From Xanthobacteraceae bacterium (GTDB lineage Bacteria; Pseudomonadota; Alphaproteobacteria; Rhizobiales; Xanthobacteraceae), in NCBI GenBank assembly GCA_030037185.1, contig JASHRR010001504.1, positions 1 to 15,151 on the forward strand: DNA of 15,151 nt, given 5' to 3'. Below, piece after piece: positions 1 to 6,847 of the stretch (within the stretch, counting starts at the first letter, position 1; each line of letters begins with the position of its first letter). The position numbers and the translations under genes were made by a program. The notes under the pieces were generated by a model. The model searched no databases. It saw only the letters and a list, made by a program, of their open reading frames with translations, and was not told the DNA's origin.

Positions 1-27
1 GTACAGTGTCGCGGGGGTAGGATTGCG

Positions 28-3000
28 ATGCGGGTGCGTGTCATTTTTCTTCTTTGTTTCGCACTGTGCGGCGCCGTTCGCGCGGACGAACAGGCCAAGG
101 GCTGGCTCGGCGCCACGGTCGAAGACCTTTCAGCGAAGGACGCCGCGAAGCTCGGCATGGAAAGCCCGCATGGCGTGATCGTGACGCGCCGCGCCGCGGG
201 TACGCCTGCGGAGAAGGCCGGGCTTGAGACCGGCGATGTCATCCTCGGCCTTGACCGGATGCTGGTGGAAAACAAGGCGGGCTTTGAGGCCGATCTGGCG
301 TCGAAGGCACCCGGCACGGAGATCAAGTTGCTTGTGCGCCGCGGCGCGCGCGAGAAGAGCCTGGCGATTGCGCTGGCTAGCGAACCGAAGCCTGCCATCG
401 CTGCGGACGGGAAGCTGATCCTGCAGCTCGACACAGGCGGCCACAGGGCGGTCATCAGGGCCCTAGCCTTCACGCCGGACGGCAAGTTTATCGTCTCCGC
501 AGGCGACGATAAGGTCATCCGGGTGTGGGATTGGCGGAAAGGCGCGACTGTTCGCGCCATTCGCGGGCAATCGGGGCTGGGCGAGGAAGGCAAAATCTAC
601 GCGATGGCGCTTTCGCCGGACGGCCGCTGGCTTGCAGCTAGCGGCCATTTTGACGCCGTTTGCCCGGGTCAATGCGAAGCCATCCGCCTCTACGACTTCG
701 CCACGGGCGAGCTGAAAGCACTGTTAACGGGCCATAGGGATAAAGCCGTAAGCCTGGCCTTCTCGCCTGACGGCACTAAGCTGATTTCCGGTGGCGGTGA
801 TACCAGCGCCATTATCTGGGATGTCGAGCGCGGAACGCCGCTGCACCGGCTGCAAGAGCATCCCGACTTCATTTATGCGGTCGGTTTCACACCCGATGGA
901 GCGCGGGCGGTGACCGCGAGTTATGACACGCTGCGGCTCTGGCGCGTAGCCGATGGCATGCTCATAAAGGAGATGAAAAGGCCGCTGCTGAGGAACGAGG
1001 TCAGGGCGCCTGGCGTCGTCTGGTTCAGTTCGGATGAGATCAGGGCCCTTGCCATCTCACCCAGCGGCACCATTGCGAGCGGGGACGCAGGAGGCAAAAT
1101 CTGGCTCTGGGACAGCATGACCGGTGAGTTCCAAAGAGTGCTAGCCGACCAACGCTTCGCGGTCAGCTCGTTGCGCTTTTCGCCTGATGGTACCTTATTG
1201 CTGGCGACCGCCGGACATAACGGATATTGCGCCAACTGCGGTTGGGTCGAGCATGTCTGGGATGTTGCGACAGGGCGAGAAGTTACTGCTTATGCGAAGC
1301 AAGAGGAGAATGTGTTCGCAAGTTCCTACTCGCCTCGAGACGGCGTGGTAGCGACCGGCGGGCTTAATGGTGATATTCACGTCTGGGACCCCAAAACCGG
1401 TGAAACCAAAGCGGTGCAGAAAGGTACGGGGCGCTCAGTCAGGGCGGTGGGCTTCTCGGCTGATGGACGCAGCATCGCCTGGGGGCATGAGCGGGAGTTT
1501 GAGGAGGATCTGGCGCGCGTCGATTTGCCAGTGGCGCCGGCGGGTCCGCTCGAACGCGCTTTCCACTTGCCGCAAGGTGGCCAAACGCTGTCCGAGCCGC
1601 AGCCGCTGGGCAGTACCGGCACCTGGATCCGGCCTGACATCAGATCTATCGGCATCTCTTTCCAGCACCGCAAGGGCGATACTGTTGCCATCCTCGAACT
1701 TAAGAAGCCCGACGGCTTATCTCGGACGTCTATCGAGCTTAATCCATCGCTTGTGGAGAACTTTAGGTGTTTTGCATTTTCTCCCGATGGCAAGAGCGTA
1801 ATTGCCGGCGGCAACCAGGGCATTCTCGCCGGCTACGGCCTCGATAGCAAAAAGCTCGGTGATTTCGTAGGCCACGAAAGCGCGGTGTTCGCTGTCGCTT
1901 TATCGCCGGATGGCCGCTACCTCGTTTCCGGCTCCGCTGATCAGACCGTGCGGCTTTGGAATTTGCGAACCCGCGAGCTGATCGTCACCATTTTCCGCGG
2001 CGAGAATGGCGAATGGGTGATCTGGACGCCGCAGGGCTATTACACGGGCTCGCCGGGTGCCGATAAGATCATAGGCTGGCAGATCAACAAGGGGGCGAAC
2101 AAGGCCGCCGATTACGTTACCGCCGAGCAACTCCGCAAGTATTTGAACCGCCCGGACATTGTTGCAAAGGCCAACCAGCTCGCTTCGGCGCAGCAAGCCG
2201 TGCGCACATCCTACGGCACCGAGTTTAAGCTCTCGGACCTGCTCGCCCGGCCGGCGCCGCAACTTCACGTTCTGTCGCCCGCACCGAGCGCGTCCGTTGC
2301 TGCAGGGGGCCGCGTAGCGGTAAAGATCGCGCTGTCGGCAACGCCTGATCCCGTCACGCGCATCCGCATCCAAGTGAATGGCCGTCAGCTCGATGATTTC
2401 CTGCCGCCGATAGGCCCAAAGTTCGAGCCCGGCGAACATGAGTTCAGCGTGCCGCTCGCCAAGGGCAGGAACACCATTGTGGTGACAGCGCTAAACGAAA
2501 TCGGCTGGTCCAAGGTGCAGGACGGCACTCTGACGCTCACCAATGAGAGCGCGGGCGAACTCGATAAGCGCGGCACCCTTTACATCCTCGCCGTCGGCGT
2601 CACCAAATATCCCGGCATCGCCGATTGGTGCCGGCCAAAAAAAACCTGCGACCTCAGTTACACCGGCCAGGATGCCATCGCCTTCGCCGAACTGGCTGAG
2701 CGGCAGCTTGGGCCGTTGCATAACAAAACGGTGCGCCGGGTGCTGGTCAATGGCGGCTCGGATGCCGACACCCCGACCGCTGCCCATATCATCGATGCGC
2801 TCAGTATTCTCTCGGATGCAACGGCCAACGACACGGTAGCCGTGTTTCTGGCTGGCCATGGCATCAATGACGGGCCGAACTATCGCTTCATCTCGACCGA
2901 CGCGGCGGGTGAGGGCGGCAAGATCCGCGCCTCCTCGATCGTGTCCTGGTATGCGATCGAGGAGGCGATCGATCAGGCCAAGGGGCGGCGGCTTCTGTTC

Positions 3001-3330
3001 GTCGACACCTGCCATTCGGCGGGTGCCTATAATGAGCGGCTCGGCAATACGGCCTATTACGCCAACATCCTGGTCTATTCCTCGGCACGGTGGGATCAGG
3101 AGGCACTTGAAAGCGCCGAATATAAGCATGGGCTTTTCACGCAGGCGCTGTTGGAAGCGCTCAACGGCAAAGCTGATGCCATGCATCAAGGCCGGGTGGA
3201 TACGCTTCAGCTCAACGACTATCTGCAAAAGCGCGTGCCGGAACTCGCAAAAGCCTTCAGGTACGAGCAGAACCCGCAATTCTTCAAGGGCCGCGACGCG
3301 GAGACCTATACACTCGCTCTCGTGCGGTAG
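28..3330 (+). CDS. Exported PDZ-WD40-caspase (peptidase C14) fusion protein
   Basis: An 1100-residue protein in three parts. Residues 1-19 form a signal peptide (hydrophobic core FLLCFALCGAV, likely cleavage after AVRA). Residues about 25-115 are an HtrA-like PDZ domain (GWLGATVEDL, GVIV, PAEKAGLETGDVILGLD). About ten WD40 repeats fill residues 128-690, shown by recurring FSPDG and LWD/VWD motifs. A beta-rich linker (740-830) leads to a caspase-like domain (about 847-1098). The catalytic His is His944 in LAGHG and the nucleophile is Cys995 in DTCHSAG, so the peptidase looks intact. Cysteine pairs C212/C216, C401/C404 and C868/C874 would suit disulfides outside the cytoplasm. The ATG at 28 follows a purine-rich GGGGGTAGGA. 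WD40-caspase fusions are known in bacteria; the substrate is unknown. The PDZ domain may bind peptide C-termini and the propeller may be a sensor or scaffold (inference). No operon partner is visible. Confidence 0.93.
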   Translation: MRVRVIFLLCFALCGAVRADEQAKGWLGATVEDLSAKDAAKLGMESPHGVIVTRRAAGTPAEKAGLETGDVILGLDRMLVENKAGFEADLASKAPGTEIKLLVRRGAREKSLAIALASEPKPAIAADGKLILQLDTGGHRAVIRALAFTPDGKFIVSAGDDKVIRVWDWRKGATVRAIRGQSGLGEEGKIYAMALSPDGRWLAASGHFDAVCPGQCEAIRLYDFATGELKALLTGHRDKAVSLAFSPDGTKLISGGGDTSAIIWDVERGTPLHRLQEHPDFIYAVGFTPDGARAVTASYDTLRLWRVADGMLIKEMKRPLLRNEVRAPGVVWFSSDEIRALAISPSGTIASGDAGGKIWLWDSMTGEFQRVLADQRFAVSSLRFSPDGTLLLATAGHNGYCANCGWVEHVWDVATGREVTAYAKQEENVFASSYSPRDGVVATGGLNGDIHVWDPKTGETKAVQKGTGRSVRAVGFSADGRSIAWGHEREFEEDLARVDLPVAPAGPLERAFHLPQGGQTLSEPQPLGSTGTWIRPDIRSIGISFQHRKGDTVAILELKKPDGLSRTSIELNPSLVENFRCFAFSPDGKSVIAGGNQGILAGYGLDSKKLGDFVGHESAVFAVALSPDGRYLVSGSADQTVRLWNLRTRELIVTIFRGENGEWVIWTPQGYYTGSPGADKIIGWQINKGANKAADYVTAEQLRKYLNRPDIVAKANQLASAQQAVRTSYGTEFKLSDLLARPAPQLHVLSPAPSASVAAGGRVAVKIALSATPDPVTRIRIQVNGRQLDDFLPPIGPKFEPGEHEFSVPLAKGRNTIVVTALNEIGWSKVQDGTLTLTNESAGELDKRGTLYILAVGVTKYPGIADWCRPKKTCDLSYTGQDAIAFAELAERQLGPLHNKTVRRVLVNGGSDADTPTAAHIIDALSILSDATANDTVAVFLAGHGINDGPNYRFISTDAAGEGGKIRASSIVSWYAIEEAIDQAKGRRLLFVDTCHSAGAYNERLGNTAYYANILVYSSARWDQEALESAEYKHGLFTQALLEALNGKADAMHQGRVDTLQLNDYLQKRVPELAKAFRYEQNPQFFKGRDAETYTLALVR

Positions 3331-3527
3331 TTGCAAATGTTAGCGCGCCGCTCTTGGCCTAGCCGCTTGTGACCGCGGTCAATTGGGGCAAAATGCGGGT
3401 CCGGTTGTCAGAAAAACATGACTTAAAATCAAAAACTTACCCACGGGACGGTGAGGATGGGGCGCACCGTCCCAACGCTGTCCCCGGTGCTGAAAAGTGT
3501 GAACCGGCGCAGTGGCGGCCGCTCTCG

Positions 3528-3659
3528 TCAGGCGCGTGGAGTTTCGGCACCACGTACATCTGGGGTAGTGGCGATTATGTGGCCGTGGCAAAACCGCTGT
3601 GCGTCCTTGCCGGCAAGCCCGATGCCTTTTTCGATGTCGTTGATCATGTCGATATTCAT
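3528..3659 (-). CDS. Possible small ORF, 43 aa, or the 3' part of a frameshifted gene
   Basis: Reads MNIDMINDIEKGIGLAGKDA, continues QRFCHGHIIATTPDVRG and ends ETPRA. The ATG overlaps the stop of the preceding 25-codon ORF in an ATGA junction, and GGGG lies 5 bases upstream as a weak ribosome site. The residue mix looks more protein-like than a random frame. A shift at the GGGG run (CCCC at 3665-3668 on the plus strand) would fuse it to the upstream ORF into one protein of about 68 residues. It matches no family I recognise and could be a chance frame or a decayed gene. Confidence 0.22.
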   Translation of the reverse strand: MNIDMINDIEKGIGLAGKDAQRFCHGHIIATTPDVRGAETPRA

Positions 3660-3733
3660 AAGCACCCCGAGCGCGGCCGAAATACAAAGTCGGTGGCATC
3701 TCCCTCGACTTGAAAGTCGATGTCGATGATCAT
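3656..3733 (-). CDS. Possible small ORF, 25 aa, upstream partner of the 43-aa ORF
   Basis: Reads MIIDIDFQVEGDATDFVFRP and ends RSGCL, then stops in ATGA overlap with the next small ORF. Its ATG lies 12 bases from an 18-bp perfect palindrome at 3746-3763, which would suit an operator. No good Shine-Dalgarno sequence precedes it. Function is unknown, and the assignment rests only on residue composition and the overlap. Confidence 0.2.
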   Translation of the reverse strand: MIIDIDFQVEGDATDFVFRPRSGCL

Positions 3734-3737
3734 TGGG

Positions 3738-3763
3738 TTGACAGCTCGGTCGTGCACGACCGA
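3738..3763. promoter_or_regulatory. 18-bp perfect palindrome next to a TTGACA hexamer
   Basis: TCGGTCGTGCACGACCGA at 3746-3763 is its own reverse complement over all 18 bases, as expected for a dimeric regulator's operator. A consensus -35 hexamer TTGACA sits at 3738-3743 on the plus strand, two bases before it, so the palindrome would fill the promoter spacer. I see no good -10 box 16-18 bases on. On the minus strand it lies just upstream of the small ORF starting at 3733. Either or neither gene may be controlled by it. Confidence 0.4.
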
Positions 3764-3801
3764 AAGGCGCGTCGCGCTCCGGCCCGCAGGTTCACAGCGC
3801 C

Positions 3802-3822
3802 AGCCGGCGCAAGCCGGTTTTT
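3802..3822 (+). terminator. Possible rho-independent terminator
   Basis: AGCCGG and CCGGTT pair (one G-T wobble) around the loop CGCAAG, followed by a run of five T (3818-3822). The stem is short. It would stop a plus-strand transcript coming from the 3.3-3.8 kb region, where no plus-strand gene is evident. Confidence 0.3.
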
Positions 3823-3849
3823 CCACCTACCCTCTTGCGTTCGGCAGAG

Positions 3850-3921
3850 ATGATGGATATCCCCAGCTTCAACGTCAGCTATCTCGATGACGGCAGCAGC
3901 GCTCAACCGGTGGAGCGGTGA
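3850..3921 (+). pseudogene. Possible 5' remnant of an alpha/beta hydrolase gene
   Basis: A 23-codon frame reading MMDIPSFNVSYLDDGSSAQP and then VER before TGA. The SYLDDGS stretch resembles the N-terminus of many alpha/beta hydrolases (pattern ...YLDEG.G.PVLLLHG), but the frame ends where the HG motif should follow, and I find no continuation in another frame. It may be the stump of a deleted gene, or chance. The resemblance covers under ten residues. Confidence 0.18.
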
Positions 3922-4152
3922 ACCCGAGGGGGGAAAGTCAAGCGTGCACGGCTATTTGGTAATGTGCTGTTCATCCTCTCGCAATGTTGCTCTCCGTACT
4001 ATCGCAGTCTGACTCATTTTGGGACCAATGAGTTCGGTCAGGTCCGCCGTGGTTTCTCCACACTCACGGCGAGCGCCCGACCGGAGGTTTCCGGAGGTGC
4101 ATTCGGGGCTATCTGAGGAAACCCGGCTGCACGCTCGGCGCCCGCCAACCCC

Positions 4153-4158
4153 AAGGAG
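4153..4158 (+). promoter_or_regulatory. Ribosome binding site deciding the BA14K-type gene start
   Basis: AAGGAG six bases before ATG 4165. It favours this ATG over the TTG at 4162 that directly precedes it. Confidence 0.75.
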
Positions 4159-4164
4159 ACATTG

Positions 4165-4776
4165 ATGAAGAAGACCATCGTCAACTTACTCGGGGCTGCA
4201 ACGATCGTAGTGATGGTGGCAGCGCCTGCGACGGACGCATCCGCCTGGCGCGGATGGGGATGGGGGCCAGGTATTGCGGCCGGCGTCATTGCCGGCGCCG
4301 TCGTCGCCGGCGCCATCGTTGCCTCGCGGCCTCCCGGCTATGTCGTCTACCCAGGTTATGCGCAGCCGGTCTACGCGCCCGGCTGCTATTGGGCGTCCCG
4401 GCCGGTCTACGATGGTGTGGGCCGCGTCGTCGGCTATAGTGGCCAGCCGGTGCAAGTGTGCCCCGGTTACTCGCCTCCGCCCGGGGGCGCCCCGTATGCC
4501 GGCGGCCCGCCCGGGTATGCTGGCGGCCCGCCGGCTGGCGGCCCGCCCGGGTATGCTGGCGGCCCAGCCGGCGGCCCGCCCGGATATGCTGGCGGCCCAC
4601 CTGCGGGCGGCCCGCCCGGATATGCTGGCGGCCCGCCGGCTGGCGGCCCGTCGCTTTATGCTGGCAGCCCACCTGCCGGCGACCCGGTCGCCTCCTGCAT
4701 GCAGCGCTTTCGGTCATACGATCCGAAAACCGGAACCTATCTGGGCAACGATGGCCAGCGCCATTCCTGTCCGTGA
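4165..4776 (+). CDS. Secreted BA14K-family protein with Gly/Pro/Tyr-rich tandem repeats
   Basis: 203 residues from ATG 4165. Residues 1-27 are a signal peptide (MKK, hydrophobic core, cleavage after DASA). A glycine/alanine hydrophobic stretch follows (about 36-55, GIAAGVIAGAVVAGAIVA), which could be a membrane hairpin as in glycine-zipper proteins, then a Tyr/Pro-rich part. Residues 111-172 are a tandem repeat of about 12 residues (YAGGPPAGGPPG). The last 30 residues, from ASCMQRFRSYDPKTGTY to the RHSC end (Cys178 and Cys202), match the BA14K domain, first described as an immunoreactive lectin-like protein of Brucella and common in Rhizobiales as a CxxRYRSYDPxTGTYxGxDGxRHxC tail. A role in the envelope or at the cell surface is inferred. 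The gene appears monocistronic, with hairpins just after its stop. Confidence 0.88.
   Translation: MKKTIVNLLGAATIVVMVAAPATDASAWRGWGWGPGIAAGVIAGAVVAGAIVASRPPGYVVYPGYAQPVYAPGCYWASRPVYDGVGRVVGYSGQPVQVCPGYSPPPGGAPYAGGPPGYAGGPPAGGPPGYAGGPAGGPPGYAGGPPAGGPPGYAGGPPAGGPSLYAGSPPAGDPVASCMQRFRSYDPKTGTYLGNDGQRHSCP
4495..4680 (+). repeat. In-frame 36-bp tandem repeat in the BA14K-type gene
   Basis: Imperfect units each begin TATGC: 4495 (21 bp), 4516 (36 bp), 4552 (33 bp, one codon shorter), 4585 (36 bp), 4621 (36 bp) and 4657 (about 24 bp, degenerate). They encode YAGGPPAGGPPG variants. All length differences are multiples of three, so the frame is kept. Most differences between units are at third codon positions, with divergence at both ends. 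Confidence 0.92.
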
Positions 4777-4800
4777 GCCCGCTGAACGTCATGCTTGATT

Positions 4801-4818
4801 TGGGAGGCGGACCTCCCA
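4801..4818 (+). terminator. Hairpin just after the BA14K-type gene
   Basis: TGGGAGG and CCTCCCA form a 7-bp perfect stem around CGGA, 24 bases after the stop codon. No T-run follows. A second 12-bp palindrome AGGAGGCCTCCT lies at 4825-4836. It may protect the transcript end or act with the next hairpin. Confidence 0.4.
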
Positions 4819-4861
4819 CGGGCTAGGAGGCCTCCTTAGCGCTTTCACCAGTCAGCGCGAT

Positions 4862-4889
4862 CAATGGGCGGTCTGCGGGCCGCCCATTG
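4862..4889 (+). terminator. Strong hairpin, likely transcription terminator
   Basis: CAATGGGCGG and CCGCCCATTG form a perfect 10-bp stem with an 8-base loop (TCTGCGGG). The tail CTTCTGATT is only moderately T-rich. It lies 85 bases after the BA14K-type stop and is the best terminator candidate for that gene. Confidence 0.55.
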
Positions 4890-5701
4890 CTTCTGATTAA
4901 CTCCTATTGGACGCGTCTGGCCAAAAGACTTTGGAGTGATTCGCAGCGCCGCCGATCTTCTTCGCGTGCAGCGACGATGACATGCAGCCCTGGCTAGCCA
5001 TCCTCGAAGACACCCAGCAAAATCGGAACGGAGACCGGTTTGCAGCTCGGTTTGCAATTTAACGTTCGTTCGGTAACGCGCAGACCGCCGCCTCGCCTCA
5101 AGGATCGCCTCGACATCGCTTTGGTGAATGGCCCGCGATGGCAGGATCTCCGGAACGCTGCACCCGGACTGGGCCCGCGAAAGCGAGGCGATTTTCAACC
5201 GCTCGGCCGTGACGACCATGCTTGACGACTCTCTGCGCCTCTCGCCACTGGCAAAGCGGCCGCCGCTACAGCATCCGCGGATCTGACCAGCACGGACGTT
5301 CTATCAAGCGATCCTTGCTCTGACGCCAAGAGCGACGTGAGGAAGAGCAAAGCCCTTCTGGCTCACGGCTTGAAATCCGTCCGGTTCGCTTGCGGAACGC
5401 TTGCGCGCCAGGCCTGCGCGGCGGCCGGGATCGCATCGAGACGTCAACCTAAAGCACCGCAAAGGCGCAAGTGACATCCACAACGACGTGATCTTGCGAG
5501 GTCGCCCGCGAGTGTGCGCACATATTGATGACCGCCTGGGATTATCGAGAGAAGACCCCTAGAGAGCGGACGCGAACGCAGGCCGTACGAAACCAAGATG
5601 GCCTCATCAGCATAAACGGCGGTACGGCGCTGCGCTCTGCATCCTTCATGCAGAAGGTTGTGACGAGGTCTGGCCGCATCCCCGGGTTTGATGGCAGCGG
5701 C
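4890..5701. other. About 800 bp without a recognisable gene
   Basis: Open frames on both strands (for example minus 4845-5219 and plus 5525-5755) are short, rich in Arg and Ser, and carry no motif or good ribosome site. One minus-strand frame has a brief protein-like stretch (PVSVPILLGVFEDG, stop, PGLHVIVAAREED) near 4950-5045, which could be the trace of a decayed gene. I could not assign any RNA gene or mobile element here. Confidence 0.5.
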
Positions 5702-6190
5702 TCATTTGGTGAGGCCGACCTGCTTCATGTAGGTCGCCAAATCCCAATAATCTGAATTGCGACTGATCTTTCCGTCGGTGAACTCGACAACGGTCGTACC
5801 GCGAACCTCGAAAGGCTTATTGGTCGCTGGCAGACCGGGGAAGTCTTGCGTTTGCCGCCCTCGCCAAATCCATTCCATCGTTCCAGATTTTCCGTCGGCC
5901 GCGACAAAACGCGATTTCAACTCGAATTTCAGATCCGCGAAAGCCCCAAAGGTCCCTGTCGCGATGTCGCGAAGGACATCCCGCCCGTGGCTGGCCGCCC
6001 CAAAGGGTACGTCTTCGTAATCGACGCTGTCGGTGAACAAGGGCAGAAGCTTCTCGACATCGCTTGAGGACCACGCAAGGGCCCACTGGTCGAGCACATG
6101 TTCGAGTTCTTGGGTATCTGCACAGCGTGCGCTTGAACCGCCACCGGCCAACGCCAACATGCCTACGAGCACCAGCAATTTCCGACGCAT
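5702..6190 (-). CDS. Secreted SnoaL/NTF2-like (ketosteroid isomerase-fold) protein
   Basis: 162 residues from ATG 6190. This start is chosen because AAGGAGG sits 10 bases upstream and residues 1-24 then form a signal peptide (MRRKLLVLVGMLALAGG, cleavage after ARCA); an open frame reaching back to 6451 has no such support. The mature part has the cone-shaped NTF2 pattern: helix LEHVLDQWALAWSSSDVEKL, then LFTDSVDYEDVPFG, GRDVLRDI, and strands ending TVVEFTDGKISRNSDYWD. The order fits SnoaL-like polyketide cyclase/ester cyclase or limonene-1,2-epoxide hydrolase relatives. The ligand and reaction cannot be told from sequence. It stands alone, divergent from the racemase-like gene, and export suggests a periplasmic role. 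Confidence 0.85.
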   Translation of the reverse strand: MRRKLLVLVGMLALAGGGSSARCADTQELEHVLDQWALAWSSSDVEKLLPLFTDSVDYEDVPFGAASHGRDVLRDIATGTFGAFADLKFELKSRFVAADGKSGTMEWIWRGRQTQDFPGLPATNKPFEVRGTTVVEFTDGKISRNSDYWDLATYMKQVGLTK

Positions 6191-6200
6191 TGGGGTCTTG

Positions 6201-6207
6201 CCTCCTT
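6201..6207 (-). promoter_or_regulatory. Ribosome binding site deciding the SnoaL-like gene start
   Basis: CCTCCTT on the plus strand gives AAGGAGG on the minus strand, 10 bases before ATG 6190. Confidence 0.75.
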
Positions 6208-6335
6208 CCGCGAGTTGCTTCGACGGACATGTGAAGTCCTCCGCAGAAGCGATTGTCGTGGGGCCTTTCAGCCGATAACTGTCGTCCCTCGACTGCAGCC
6301 GCGCAGGGGACGAGCATACGCGCGGCGAGCGGCTC

Positions 6336-6388
6336 GCGCTATTGGATAGCGCAAGAATTTGCCCACAACGCGCACCCAACAGGTGCGC
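6336..6388. repeat. Two successive 7-bp inverted repeats
   Basis: GCGCTAT-TGG-ATAGCGC at 6336-6352 and GCGCACC-CAACA-GGTGCGC at 6370-6388 are both perfect 7-bp stems with small loops, 17 bases apart. They lie about 150-200 bases upstream of the minus-strand SnoaL-like gene. They could be regulator sites or transcript structures; neither has a T-run. Confidence 0.45.
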
Positions 6389-6837
6389 TGACTCAAGGGA
6401 CGGACCGAGCGGCACCTCGGTTCGATGCTCCAGGCCGATGGCGTCGAACAACGCTCACAGGTGATTAGGGGGTATCAGTGGCCCGACCATCGGCGTGATG
6501 AAGCTTGTCGGTCGCTTCCAAGGCCCGTAAGCCTGTCAGCATTTGTGTCCTCGCGTATCGGCATACATTGCCGCGGTCGCATTAAGAGCCTTCAGGCTCG
6601 CGCAACGCTGGGACCGGCTCATCACACTCGGTCGATTTCGGCTTATTGGCCCCGCGGCCCTCCGCCACCGGCATCCCGGGCACGCAGGCTGTCACGGCCG
6701 GCAGCCGCGATCGTGCACGAGGGTCAAATCCCGAAGCTCGATCCCAGCATTTCGGCGCGGATTTTAGCTTCAGCTGCCGCCATTGTCAGGCGACAGCTCT
6801 TGGGCCATCTTTATAGCGGGCTTTTCATTTCGACGCC

Positions 6838-6843
6838 GGAGGA
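6838..6843 (+). promoter_or_regulatory. Ribosome binding site deciding the racemase-like gene start
   Basis: GGAGGA four bases before ATG 6848. It supports this internal start over the much longer open frame beginning at 6425. Confidence 0.75.
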
Positions 6844-6847
6844 TCGC

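Larger units (their letters stand above)
3331..4164. other. Long intergenic region with palindromes and possible gene remnants
   Basis: About 830 bp with no convincing full-length gene on either strand. It holds a 12-bp palindrome TGACCGCGGTCA at 3370-3381, a 6-bp-stem hairpin at 3705-3720 (TCGACT-TGAA-AGTCGA), an 18-bp perfect palindrome at 3746-3763, a hairpin with a T-run at 3802-3822, and a 7-bp inverted repeat ACTCATT/AATGAGT at 4012-4033 separated by 8 bases. Two short protein-like ORFs on the minus strand (3528-3733) and a 23-codon plus-strand ORF (3850-3921) are described separately. Longer open frames here have atypical composition and no recognisable motif. The region may be a graveyard of decayed genes. 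Confidence 0.6.
6191..6847. other. Divergent intergenic region of about 650 bp
   Basis: It separates the SnoaL-like gene (minus) from the racemase-like gene (plus), so it should contain both promoters. The open frames extending from both genes into it lose protein-like composition at the chosen starts. Two compact hairpins occur at 6336-6388. No confident -35/-10 pair was found; TTGTCA at 6783-6788 has no good partner at standard spacing. Confidence 0.5.

Noticed and set aside
2491..3336. 281-codon open frame opposite the caspase domain
   Set aside because: It is antisense to a clearly coding, motif-bearing frame. It is a by-product of GC-rich codon use and has no recognisable domain.
4495..4680. 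CRISPR-like array
   Set aside because: Units follow directly without unique spacers and encode an in-frame protein repeat.
4845..5219. 124-codon minus-strand frame after the BA14K-type gene
   Set aside because: It is Arg/Ser-rich, has no domain and no ribosome site, and runs into the terminator hairpin.
5525..5755. 76-codon plus-strand frame
   Set aside because: It overlaps the end of the SnoaL-like gene, has no domain, and lacks a ribosome site.
6191..6451. Open frame extending the SnoaL-like gene 87 codons upstream
   Set aside because: AAGGAGG before ATG 6190 and an immediate signal peptide fix the start downstream.
6783..6815. Possible promoter (TTGTCA ... TTTATA) before the racemase-like gene
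   Set aside because: The spacer would be 21 bases, and no acceptable -10 lies at 16-18 bases.
6425..6847. Open frame extending the racemase-like gene 141 codons upstream
   Set aside because: The extension has no family similarity and atypical composition, while ATG 6848 has a strong ribosome site and begins a Tat signal peptide.
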